Assembly: GCA_036389155.1 (NCBI GenBank)
Contig: DASVQN010000050.1
Coordinates: 62,001 to 126,000 of the forward strand
Source of the DNA: CADCVT01 sp036389155
GTDB taxonomy: Bacteria; Actinomycetota; Thermoleophilia; Solirubrobacterales; Solirubrobacteraceae
Reading direction: 5' to 3'
DNA: 64,000 nt
A program made the translations under genes and the position numbers. The notes under the pieces were generated by a model that was not told where the DNA came from, did no database searches, and saw only the letters and a program-made list of their open reading frames with translations. The number at the start of each line of letters is the position of its first letter. Position 1 is the first letter of the stretch. Below are positions 7,994 to 14,438 of the stretch, one piece after another.

Positions 7994-8940
7994 GCTCGGT
8001 GTGCGCGTTCGTGCTGACGCGCAACCGCAAGGCCCTCCTCGCCGAGTGCGTGCGCGCGCTGCTCGCGCAGACGCACCCGGTCGACGAGGTGATCGTCCTC
8101 GACAACGCGTCGACCGACGGGACCGAGGAGCACCTGCGCGGCGCCGGCCTGCTCGACGACCCGCGCGTGCGCTTCGAGCGCCGCGAGGAGAACACGGGCG
8201 GCGCCGGTGGCTACCGCGAGGGCGTGCGCCTCGGCGTTCAGGCCGGCCGCGACTGGGTGTGGCTGATGGACGACGACGCCGAGCCGCGCGAGGACGCGCT
8301 GGCCGAGCTGATCGCGGCGGCCAACCCCGGAGATGCGGCCGTGTGCTCCGCGGTCGTCCACCCGGACGGGTCCATCGACCTCCAGCACCGCTGCCGGATG
8401 GGCCGGTTCATCGTCCCGCTGCCCGAGTCGGCGTACGCCGCCGGCCGGCGGGAGGAGGTCCAGTGCGCGTCGTTCGTCGGGCTCCTGATGCGGACGGGCG
8501 CGGCGCGCGCGGCGGGCCTCCCCATCGCCGAGTTCTTCATCGGCTACGACGACGCCGAGTACTCGCTGCGGCTGCGCGAGCACGGGCGGATCCGGCTCGT
8601 GCCGGAGTCCGAGATCCTGCACAAGGTCCCGATCGGCGGCGGCGGCGCGGTGACCCGCCGCGCGCGGTTCTTCAACGAGCGCTTCGGCCTGACGTACGCG
8701 CCGGTGCCGTGGGAGGCGTTCTGGCGCGACCTCTACCGGATCCGCAACTTCATGTGGATCAAGCGCCGGTCGGGCCCGCTCGAGTTCCTCGTCCTGACCG
8801 CCGGCTACCTCGTCAAGTCGCTCATGTACGACCCGCAGCCGCTGCGTCGTCTCCCCTGGCTCGTGCGCTTCGCGCGCAAGGGACGGCGGGGCGACTGGAG
8901 CGCGCCGTCGCCCGAGGAATGGGCCCGGGCCGCGGGATAA
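7990..8940 (+). CDS. GlfT1-like family 2 glycosyltransferase
   Basis: Third member of the GlfT1-like set in this window, 316 residues: FVLTRNRKALLAECVRALLAQT, LDNASTDGTEEHL, NTGGAGGYREGV, WVWLMDDDAEPREDAL, FIGYDDAEYSLRLREHG and the histidine-containing ILHKVP. The extended C-terminus (FWRDLYRIRNFMWIKRRSGPLEFLVLTAGYLVKSLMYD) contains an amphipathic/hydrophobic stretch that may contact the membrane. ATG 7990 overlaps the previous stop by 4 bp. Its TAA stop (8938-8940) is also the first half of the TAAGGT hexamer serving the next gene. Acts presumably on the same lipid-linked glycan as its neighbours. Confidence 0.85.
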   Translation: MSSVCAFVLTRNRKALLAECVRALLAQTHPVDEVIVLDNASTDGTEEHLRGAGLLDDPRVRFERREENTGGAGGYREGVRLGVQAGRDWVWLMDDDAEPREDALAELIAAANPGDAAVCSAVVHPDGSIDLQHRCRMGRFIVPLPESAYAAGRREEVQCASFVGLLMRTGAARAAGLPIAEFFIGYDDAEYSLRLREHGRIRLVPESEILHKVPIGGGGAVTRRARFFNERFGLTYAPVPWEAFWRDLYRIRNFMWIKRRSGPLEFLVLTAGYLVKSLMYDPQPLRRLPWLVRFARKGRRGDWSAPSPEEWARAAG

Positions 8941-8943
8941 GGT
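8938..8943 (+). promoter_or_regulatory. Minus-10 hexamer TAAGGT containing the upstream stop codon
   Basis: The TAA stop of the GT2 gene forms the first three bases of TAAGGT; the cupin ATG follows after 6 nt. This is the geometry of a leaderless promoter. No clear minus-35 element or Shine-Dalgarno sequence is seen. Confidence 0.45.
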
Positions 8944-8949
8944 CCGGCG

Positions 8950-9330
8950 ATGGACGTCACTCCCGAGCAGCTCCCAGTCCGCATCGACAAGCCGTGGGGC
9001 TACGAGATCTGGTGGGCCTGGACCGACCAGTACGTCGGCAAGATCCTGCACGTTGACGCGGGCCACAAGCTGTCGGTGCAGTACCACGAGCACAAGGACG
9101 AGACGAGCTACGTCCTGCGCGGGCGCCTGACCCTGTTCAAGGGCGAGTCGGCCGACGCGCTGACCGAGACCGAGGTCGGCGAGGGGTCCCAGTGGCGCAA
9201 CCGGCCCGGCGAGATCCACACGATCGAGGCGATCGAGGACGCCGACGTGCTCGAGGTCTCGACGCCGCACCTCGACGACGTCGTGCGGCTGTCGGACAGC
9301 TACGGGCGCGAGGGCACGAACGCTCCCTAG
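8950..9330 (+). CDS. Cupin, phosphomannose isomerase type II-like domain
   Basis: A 126-residue single-domain protein equal to the C-terminal isomerase cupin of bifunctional mannose-1-phosphate guanylyltransferase/phosphomannose isomerase. It shows the opening DKPWGYEIWW, the first cupin metal box as YHEHKDETSYVLRG and the second box RPGEIHTIEAIEDADVLEVSTP. Known members interconvert fructose-6-phosphate and mannose-6-phosphate or act as sugar-phosphate cupins. It lies immediately ahead of gmd, which fits supply of GDP-mannose, although no guanylyltransferase is in the window. ATG 8950 follows TAAGGT by 6 nt. Whether it is catalytically active alone is not certain from sequence. Confidence 0.88.
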   Translation: MDVTPEQLPVRIDKPWGYEIWWAWTDQYVGKILHVDAGHKLSVQYHEHKDETSYVLRGRLTLFKGESADALTETEVGEGSQWRNRPGEIHTIEAIEDADVLEVSTPHLDDVVRLSDSYGREGTNAP

Positions 9331-9333
9331 ACT
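9328..9333 (+). promoter_or_regulatory. Minus-10 hexamer TAGACT containing the cupin stop codon
   Basis: The TAG stop of the cupin gene is the first half of TAGACT, and the TTG start of gmd lies 9 nt further on. This is the second case in the window of a stop codon doubling as a promoter hexamer. Confidence 0.45.
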
Positions 9334-9342
9334 GCGCGCGCC

Positions 9343-10308
9343 TTGCCACCGCGCGCGCTCATCACCGGGATCACCGGGCAGGACGGGTCGTACCTCGCCG
9401 AGCTGCTGCTCGACAAGGGCTACGACGTGCACGGCATGGTGCGGCGGGCCTCGACCGAGAAGTTCGACCGCATCGAGCACCTGCGCGAGCGGATCACGCT
9501 GCACCAGGGCGACCTGCTCGACCAGCGCTCGCTCGGCGACGCGATGCGCGCGTCGCAGCCCGACGAGATCTACAACCTCGCCGCGATGTCGTTCGTGGCC
9601 GTGTCGTGGATCCAGCCGACGCTGACGGCGGAGTTCACCGGCGTCGGGGTGACGCGGATGCTCGAGGCGATGCGCGAGACGGCGCCCGAGGCGCGCTTCT
9701 ACCAGGCCTCCTCGTCGGAGATGTTCGGGAAGGTGCGCCAGGTCCCGCAGAACGAGGCGACGCCGTTCTACCCGCGCTCGCCGTACGGGGTGGCCAAGGC
9801 GTACGGCCACCACATCACCGTCAACTACCGCGAGTCGTACGGCCTGCACGCGACGTCGGGGATCCTCTTCAACCACGAGAGCGAGCGGCGCGGGCTGGAG
9901 TTCGTCACGCGCAAGATCACGTGGCACGCGGCGGCGATCAAGCTCGGGCTGCGCTCCGGGCTGCGGCTCGGCAACCTCGACGCGCGGCGCGACTGGGGCT
10001 ACGCGAAGGACTACGTCGAGGCGATGTGGCTGATGCTCCAGCAGGACGCGGCCGACGACTACGTCATCGCGACCGGCAAGTCGCACTCCGTGCGCGACTG
10101 CGTCGAGATCGCCTTCGACCAGGCGGGCGTCGCCGGATGGGAGGACTACGTCACGCTCGATCCCGGGCTCGTGCGGCCCGCGGAGGTCGACCACCTGATC
10201 GGCGACTCGCGCAAGGCGGAGGAGGCGCTGGGGTGGCGGCCGCGGACGAGCTTCGAGCAGCTGATCCGGCTGATGGTCGACGCGGACCTCGCGCTGCTCG
10301 CGGGCTGA
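9343..10308 (+). CDS. gmd: GDP-mannose 4,6-dehydratase
   Basis: A 321-residue short-chain dehydrogenase converting GDP-D-mannose to GDP-4-keto-6-deoxy-D-mannose, the precursor of fucose, rhamnose, colitose and related sugars. Diagnostic segments are the NADP loop TGITGQDGSYLAELLLDKGY, the GMVRRAST motif that binds the NADP phosphate, the catalytic SSSEMFG and SPYGVAKAYG (Tyr-x3-Lys), and FNHESERRGLEFVTRKI. Length fits the family (about 320-370). A TTG start is chosen because it directly precedes the first beta-strand and lies 9 nt behind TAGACT. It follows the cupin in a GDP-mannose module. A divergent homologue lies at 47497. Confidence 0.95.
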   Translation: MPPRALITGITGQDGSYLAELLLDKGYDVHGMVRRASTEKFDRIEHLRERITLHQGDLLDQRSLGDAMRASQPDEIYNLAAMSFVAVSWIQPTLTAEFTGVGVTRMLEAMRETAPEARFYQASSSEMFGKVRQVPQNEATPFYPRSPYGVAKAYGHHITVNYRESYGLHATSGILFNHESERRGLEFVTRKITWHAAAIKLGLRSGLRLGNLDARRDWGYAKDYVEAMWLMLQQDAADDYVIATGKSHSVRDCVEIAFDQAGVAGWEDYVTLDPGLVRPAEVDHLIGDSRKAEEALGWRPRTSFEQLIRLMVDADLALLAG

Positions 10309-10354
10309 GGCGCCGCTCCGCTCCTTTGCCGCCGCACGCGGGTTTCGGCCCACG

Positions 10355-11830
10355 ATGATGCACCGCCCTCTCCCGCTCGCGCTGCTGCTCGCGCTCCTGG
10401 CCGCCGCGCCGGCCGGCGCCGCCACCGTCTCCGTCGAGGGCACGACCGTCACCATCGCCGCGCCCGGCCGCGAGCGCAACGCGATCACCGTCACCGGCCG
10501 CTCAGGCGGCGGCGTCACCGTCCGCGACTCGGGCACGCCGGTGACCGCCGGGCCCGGGTGCACGCAGGCGCGGCCGGACCGGGTCGCGTGCGGCACGGGG
10601 ATCACCGACGTCGCGGCCGACCTCGGCCCGCTGAGCGACAGCATCTCGATCGGCTCCTCGGTGAGCGCCCGCGCGACGCTCCGCGGCGGCAGCGACAACG
10701 ACACGCTCCGCGGCGGGCCGCGCAACGACCTGCTGATCGGCGGCACCGGCGCCGACACCGTGACCTACTCGGGCCGGCGCGGCGACGTGACGGTGACGCT
10801 CGCCGGCGGCGCCGACGACGGGCTGGCCGGCGAGGGCGACGAGGTGCTCGAGGTCGAGCGCGCCGTCGGCGGCAACGGGTTCGACACGCTGATCGGCACC
10901 GAGGGCGGCAACCGGCTGTACGGCGGGCCGGGCGACGACCGGCTCGACGCGCTCGGCGGCGCCGACCTGCTGAGCGGCGCGCGCGGCAACGACCTGCTGC
11001 AGGGCGGGGCGGGCGACGACGTCTTCCGCGCGGACGGCTTCGTCGACGGCTCCGACGCGATGCAGGGCGGGCCCGACAGCGACGTCGCCGACTACGGGCG
11101 GCGGCCAGGGAACGTCGTCGCCGATCCGGACGGCTTCGCCGACGACGGCGACCGCCCGGGCGAGACGCTGACCTTCGACGGCGCGATGCCGACGTTCCTG
11201 CTGCTCGCGTCGCCAGAGCGCGACAACGTCCTGCCGGACGTCGAGGGCGTGCGCGCCGGCGCGGGCGCCGACGTCCTCGCGCCGGCGAACGCGGGCGGCG
11301 TCGCGCTCGGCGGGCCGGGGACCGACGTGATCTACGGCCGGCCGGGGCTCGACAGCCTGCAGGGCGACGCGGGGTTCGACCGGATCGTCGCGCGCGACGG
11401 CAGGCGCGACGAGGTGCGCTGCGGGAGCGAGACCGACCGCGTGTGGATGGACCTCGTCGACGCGGTCGACGCCGACTGCGAGCAGCGGCTGATGTCGTTC
11501 TCGCCGCGGGTCGTCGCGCTGGCGCGGACGCTCGACACGGACGGGCTGAAGGTGCGGGTCGAGTGCCCGCCGCAGGCGTTCCAGCGCTGCTCGGGGACGC
11601 TGCGGGTGACGACGGTGCGCCGCGTCGACCGCCGGCGCGTCGCACGGCTCGGGCTCGCCGGCTACGGCGTCGTGTCGGGCGGGACGCAGGACGTGGCGAT
11701 CGGGTTCGACGAGGCCGCGCGCTCGGTCGTGCGGAAGTTCGCGCCGCTGCGCGTGCGGGTGGCGATCAGGGGTCGCGACGACGCGGGCCCGGCGCGCCCC
11801 TCCGCCACGCGGCTCGTGCTGCGGCCGTAG
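10355..11830 (+). CDS. Secreted protein with RTX-like Gly/Asp nonapeptide repeats
   Basis: A 491-residue protein with a signal peptide (PLPLALLLALLAAAPAGAAT) and a central region of hemolysin-type calcium-binding repeats, for example LRGGSDNDTLRGGPRND, LYGGPGDDRLDALGGAD and LQGGAGDDVF. Such repeats fold into a calcium-loaded parallel beta-roll outside the cell. The C-terminal about 110 residues contain paired Cys (VECPPQAFQRCSG) and a beta-rich domain with basic residues. ATG 10355 is followed at once by a second ATG; no obvious promoter hexamer is seen in the 46-bp gap after gmd, so it may be read from the gmd transcript. Function is probably extracellular, possibly attached to the glycan. 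Its 3' end overlaps the convergent gene by 65 bp. Confidence 0.85.
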   Translation: MMHRPLPLALLLALLAAAPAGAATVSVEGTTVTIAAPGRERNAITVTGRSGGGVTVRDSGTPVTAGPGCTQARPDRVACGTGITDVAADLGPLSDSISIGSSVSARATLRGGSDNDTLRGGPRNDLLIGGTGADTVTYSGRRGDVTVTLAGGADDGLAGEGDEVLEVERAVGGNGFDTLIGTEGGNRLYGGPGDDRLDALGGADLLSGARGNDLLQGGAGDDVFRADGFVDGSDAMQGGPDSDVADYGRRPGNVVADPDGFADDGDRPGETLTFDGAMPTFLLLASPERDNVLPDVEGVRAGAGADVLAPANAGGVALGGPGTDVIYGRPGLDSLQGDAGFDRIVARDGRRDEVRCGSETDRVWMDLVDAVDADCEQRLMSFSPRVVALARTLDTDGLKVRVECPPQAFQRCSGTLRVTTVRRVDRRRVARLGLAGYGVVSGGTQDVAIGFDEAARSVVRKFAPLRVRVAIRGRDDAGPARPSATRLVLRP

Positions 11831-12287
11831 CGATCAGCGCGTGGTAGAGCGGCGCGGGGACGCGCTGCGACCGTTTGAAGACCGGCCAGCCGAGCGTGAC
11901 GCCGGGGCCGCTCGCGGCGTCGCGGACGAGGTGCGTCGCGATGCCGATCGCGGCGCCTCGTCCCGCGGGCGCCGCGGCCGCCGCGATGCCGACCGCGGTG
12001 TGCGCGTACGGGCGCGCGGCGCCGCGGCGCAGGACGTCCCACCCTAGCTCGCTGGGGACGTGGTCGGCGTCGAGCAGGACGCTCGCGATCAACGCCTCGC
12101 GGTACGTCTTCGGCGACGGACGGACGGGGGAGGCGTCGAGGAGGAGCGCGGTGGTCGCGGCGTGCGCGGGCTCGTCGAGGAGCGCGATGAGCGGGCGCGG
12201 GAGGCGGCGGCGTTGCAGCACGACGTCGGCCGCGGCGATGACCGCAACCAATGCGAGCGCGCGCCGTTTGGGAGGAGGTCCGCCCAC
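11766..12287 (-). CDS. YdjM-like membrane-bound metal-dependent hydrolase family protein
   Basis: A 173-residue protein with several hydrophobic segments (RALALVAVIAAADVVL, YAHTAVGIAAAAAPAG, ATAAARAAW) and the conserved polar positions of the YdjM/DUF457 family: LLDADHVPSELGW (Asp-x-Asp-His) and ATHLVRDAA (His-x3-Asp). Family members are inner-membrane proteins proposed to be metal-dependent hydrolases; their substrates are not settled. The GTG at 12287 is chosen over upstream in-frame codons because TAGCGT lies 8 nt before it, giving a leaderless start, and because further extension would run through the divergent epimerase. The 3' end overlaps the repeat-protein gene by 65 bp in the convergent orientation. 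Confidence 0.75.
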   Translation of the reverse strand: MGGPPPKRRALALVAVIAAADVVLQRRRLPRPLIALLDEPAHAATTALLLDASPVRPSPKTYREALIASVLLDADHVPSELGWDVLRRGAARPYAHTAVGIAAAAAPAGRGAAIGIATHLVRDAASGPGVTLGWPVFKRSQRVPAPLYHALIATAAARAAWRRGAPGPRRRDP

Positions 12288-12312
12288 TGTGCGTGACGCT
12301 ACATTCACCGCT
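12288..12312. promoter_or_regulatory. Bidirectional leaderless promoter, hexamers overlapping by TA
   Basis: The 25-bp spacer between divergent starts holds TACATT (12300-12305) 7 nt before ATG 12313 and TAGCGT on the minus strand (reverse of 12296-12301) 8 nt before GTG 12287. They share the bases at 12300-12301. The layout repeats that at 7104-7126. Confidence 0.6.
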
Positions 12313-13260
12313 ATGCCCACCTCCCTCGTCACCGGCGGCGCCGGCTTCCTCGGCTCGCATCTCTGCGATGCGCTGCTGGAGCGCGGGCACCGCGTCATCT
12401 GCGTCGACAACCTCGAGACCGGCTCGCTGCACAACATCGAGCACATCCGCCGGCCCGAGTTCGTCCACCTCAACGTCGACATCATCCACCCGTACTTCGT
12501 GGACGAGCAGGTCGACTTCGTCTACCACCTCGCCTCGCCCGCGTCGCCGATCGACTACCTGCGCATCCCGCTGCACACGCTGAAGGTCGGCTCGTACGGG
12601 ACGCACCACACGCTCGGCCTGGCGAAGCAGCACCGCGCGCGCTTCTTGATCGCGTCGACGAGCGAGGTCTACGGCGACCCGCAGGTCCATCCGCAGCCCG
12701 AGTCCTACTGGGGCAACGTGAACCCGATCGGGCCGCGCGGCGTGTACGACGAGGCGAAGCGGTACGCCGAGGCGCTGACGATGGCCTACCACCGCGCGCA
12801 GGGCGTGGACACCGCGATCATGCGGATCTTCAACACCTACGGCCCGCGGATGCGCTCGCACGACGGCCGCGCCATCCCGACCTTCATGCGCCAGGCGCTG
12901 ACCGACCGCCCGATCACGGTCTTCGGCGAGGGCAAGCAGACGCGCTCCTTCTGCTACGTCAGCGACCTGATCGAGGGGATGATCGGGCTCGCCGAGTCCG
13001 GCCACCACCTGCCGGTGAACATCGGAAACCCCGACGAGTTCACCCTCCTCGAGCTGGCCGAGACGGTCATCGAGGTCACGGGCTCGAAGTCGGAGATCGT
13101 CTTCGAGGCGCTTCCGACCGACGACCCCCAGGTCCGCCAGCCCGACATCTCCCTCGCGAAAGCGATCCTCGGCTGGGAGCCGAAGGTCAAGCTCCGCGAA
13201 GGCCTCCAGCGAACGCTGGACCAGGCGGGCGTCGAGGCGCTCGTCGGCGGCGGCGTCTAG
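12313..13260 (+). CDS. uxs: UDP-glucuronate decarboxylase (UDP-xylose synthase)
   Basis: A 315-residue extended SDR enzyme that oxidises and decarboxylates UDP-glucuronate to UDP-xylose in the cytoplasm. It shows the NAD loop TGGAGFLGSHLCDALLERGH, the family-specific HLASPASPIDY and TLKVGSYGTHHTLGLAK, the STSEVYGDPQVHPQPE stretch and the catalytic Tyr-x3-Lys in RGVYDEAKRYAE, followed by RIFNTYGPRM. These segments are almost invariant in UXS proteins. ATG 12313 follows TACATT by 7 nt. Its substrate could come from the nucleotide-sugar dehydrogenase at 16553 if that enzyme acts on UDP-glucose. A GC-rich hairpin lies 8 bp after its stop. Confidence 0.94.
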   Translation: MPTSLVTGGAGFLGSHLCDALLERGHRVICVDNLETGSLHNIEHIRRPEFVHLNVDIIHPYFVDEQVDFVYHLASPASPIDYLRIPLHTLKVGSYGTHHTLGLAKQHRARFLIASTSEVYGDPQVHPQPESYWGNVNPIGPRGVYDEAKRYAEALTMAYHRAQGVDTAIMRIFNTYGPRMRSHDGRAIPTFMRQALTDRPITVFGEGKQTRSFCYVSDLIEGMIGLAESGHHLPVNIGNPDEFTLLELAETVIEVTGSKSEIVFEALPTDDPQVRQPDISLAKAILGWEPKVKLREGLQRTLDQAGVEALVGGGV

Positions 13261-13268
13261 CCGCGCCC

Positions 13269-13284
13269 GGCGCCGCGCGGCGCC
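13269..13284 (+). terminator. Perfect 16-bp GC palindrome after uxs, possible terminator
   Basis: GGCGCCGC followed by GCGGCGCC begins 8 bp after the uxs stop and can form a hairpin. A T-run (13302-13306) is present but about 17 nt further on, so termination, if real, is not the classical intrinsic type. Confidence 0.35.
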
Positions 13285-13366
13285 GTCCACGAATTTCTCG
13301 CTTTTTGCATCGAATTCACGTCGAGAGACGCGTGCCCGCGGCTTCGTCTGCTCGCTCTGCGATATC

Positions 13367-13413
13367 TGTGTATTACACATCCTCGACTTGGAGCCGTACG
13401 TTCGATGCATCGA
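13367..13413 (+). promoter_or_regulatory. Two palindromes ahead of and across the start of the first winged-helix gene
   Basis: TGTGT-ATT-ACACA occupies 13367-13379 and TCGATGCATCGA (perfect 12-bp palindrome) occupies 13402-13413, the latter enclosing the ATG at 13405. A GGAG (13390-13393) lies 11 nt before the ATG. The local sequence is less GC-rich than its surroundings. These look like operator sites that could block promoter or start codon. A half-site resembling the downstream operators (TTTCTCGC) is at 13294-13301. Confidence 0.4.
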
Positions 13414-13719
13414 CCTCCTCCCCCCTCCCGCCCGATGAGCCTCGCGCAGAAGCGCTCCCTCGTCGCTCTCGTGCGGCTGTGTCCCGAGATGGGAAACGAG
13501 GCCGACGTGGGCAGCGTGTCGCGGATCAGCGGCGTGAAGCCGAACGCAGCCGCGCTCGCGCTGCAGGGCCTCGTCCGTCGCCGGCTCGCCGTGGGACACG
13601 CCGAGCCGGAGGCGTGGTCGCCGACGATGAGCGGCCGCGGGATGGCGAAGTACGTCCGCGCCCGCGACCCGCGGACCGCTCCGGTCATCGACCGGCGGCA
13701 CTCCGACCAGGAGGGTTGA
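13405..13719 (+). CDS. Small winged-helix DNA-binding protein
   Basis: A 104-residue protein. After a Pro-rich leader, AQKRSLVALVRL starts a helix, then a helix-turn-helix with the putative recognition segment SGVKPNAAALALQGLVRRRL, followed by a short wing (VGHAEPEAWSPTMSG). This is the layout of MarR/ArsR-like winged-helix regulators, but I cannot name a family. A paralogue at 13940 shares AQKR, G(V/M)KPN and LAL.GL.RR. The start is either ATG 13405 (weak Shine-Dalgarno GGAG, inside a palindrome) or ATG 13435 (MSLAQKR). It follows uxs on the same strand, separated by a hairpin and a regulatory-looking spacer, so it probably has its own promoter. No ligand or metal site is evident. Confidence 0.7.
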   Translation: MHRPPPPSRPMSLAQKRSLVALVRLCPEMGNEADVGSVSRISGVKPNAAALALQGLVRRRLAVGHAEPEAWSPTMSGRGMAKYVRARDPRTAPVIDRRHSDQEG

Positions 13720-13740
13720 GCGGCCGGCGCCGCACGAGAA

Positions 13741-13832
13741 CTCGCATGCTGCGAGAAGGCCGCGTATGACGCGGGTTTCTCGCATGTTGCGAGAAACGTC
13801 GGACTATCAGACGTGTCTCGCACTGTGCGCGA
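13741..13832. repeat. Three phased operator-like palindromes, CTCGCA-N3-TGCGAG, 38-bp period
   Basis: Copy 1 (13741-13755) is CTCGCA-TGC-TGCGAG. Copy 2 (13775-13797) has perfect 10-bp arms GTTTCTCGCA and TGCGAGAAAC around TGT. Copy 3 (13816-13832) is TCTCGCA-CTG-TGCGCGA with one mismatch. Centres fall at 13748, 13786 and 13824, exactly 38 bp apart. They lie between two genes for small winged-helix proteins, so they are likely their binding sites. Three short units without a conserved direct repeat do not make a CRISPR array. Confidence 0.7.
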
Positions 13833-13939
13833 AGCGGGCGTGGTCGGCGGCCTGTAGTCGCTGTGCTCGCGGAGCGTCGCCAGGCTGACCCACGCCGTTT
13901 TGCGAAGCGTCGGTGGTGGGGATGCTCCGAGAGCGTCGG

Positions 13940-14218
13940 ATGTCCCATGTCTTCGTCCCCACCCCTTCGCCCGACCGCGGGCTCACCACCGCTCAGAAGC
14001 GTGCGTTGCTCGCGCTGCGGCGGGAGGCCGAGGCCGACGCCGCCGCGGTGGCCGAGGCCGCCGGGATGAAGCCGAACGGAGCCGGTCTCGCGCTCCGCGG
14101 GCTCGAGCGCCGCGGGCTCGTCGCGCGGCAGGATGGCGAGCCGGCGGTGTGGACCGTGACGTTCGCGGGACACGCCCTCGTCGAGCGCCTCGCGGGCTCA
14201 GGTTCGGCGCGCCGCTAG
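13940..14218 (+). CDS. Small winged-helix DNA-binding protein, paralogue of 13405
   Basis: A 92-residue protein: LTTAQKRALLALRREAEADAAAVAEAAG forms the first helices, AGMKPNGAGLALRGLERRGL is the probable recognition helix, and QDGEPAVWTVTFAGH the wing. It aligns along its length with the gene at 13405 apart from a short gap, so the pair arose by duplication. In-frame alternatives are ATG 13922 and GTG 13913; 13940 is chosen because it gives a leader like that of the paralogue. The three phased palindromes end 107 bp upstream. Likely a local transcription regulator, possibly autoregulatory; targets in the polysaccharide locus are conjecture. Confidence 0.65.
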   Translation: MSHVFVPTPSPDRGLTTAQKRALLALRREAEADAAAVAEAAGMKPNGAGLALRGLERRGLVARQDGEPAVWTVTFAGHALVERLAGSGSARR

Positions 14219-14236
14219 ACGCACCCTGCGGCGCGT

Positions 14237-14380
14237 CTACGGCGCACGCCGCCCGACCTCGCTGACGAAGAGGCCGAGCAGGAACACGGCAGTGATGGCC
14301 ACCGCTTCGGTGCCGAGCGAGCGCGCGGAGAGCACCGTCCCGAGGGTGGCGATGATGAGGGCGAGGCCGTTGTTGGTCAC
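14237..14380 (-). CDS. Small 47-residue membrane protein
   Basis: GTG 14380 opens a 48-codon frame whose product has two hydrophobic stretches, GLALIIATLGTVL and AVAITAVFLLGLFV, separated by SARSLGTE, and a short basic tail (GRRAP). Codon third positions are nearly all G or C, as expected for a coding frame here. It lies 58 bp downstream of the CDP-glucose dehydratase gene on the same strand and may be cotranscribed. The frame is also open upstream of the GTG, so a longer N-terminus cannot be excluded. I do not recognise the family. Confidence 0.5.
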   Translation of the reverse strand: MTNNGLALIIATLGTVLSARSLGTEAVAITAVFLLGLFVSEVGRRAP

Positions 14381-14438
14381 GTCGCACCGGGCGCGACCCG
14401 GCGGAGCGTCCGGCAGCGACTGGACGAAAGGCCGAGAG

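Noticed and set aside
13741..13832. CRISPR-like array from three regularly spaced palindromes
   Set aside because: Repeats are only about 15-23 bp and imperfect, there are three, the intervening sequence is too short for spacers, and no cas gene is near; operator sites fit better.
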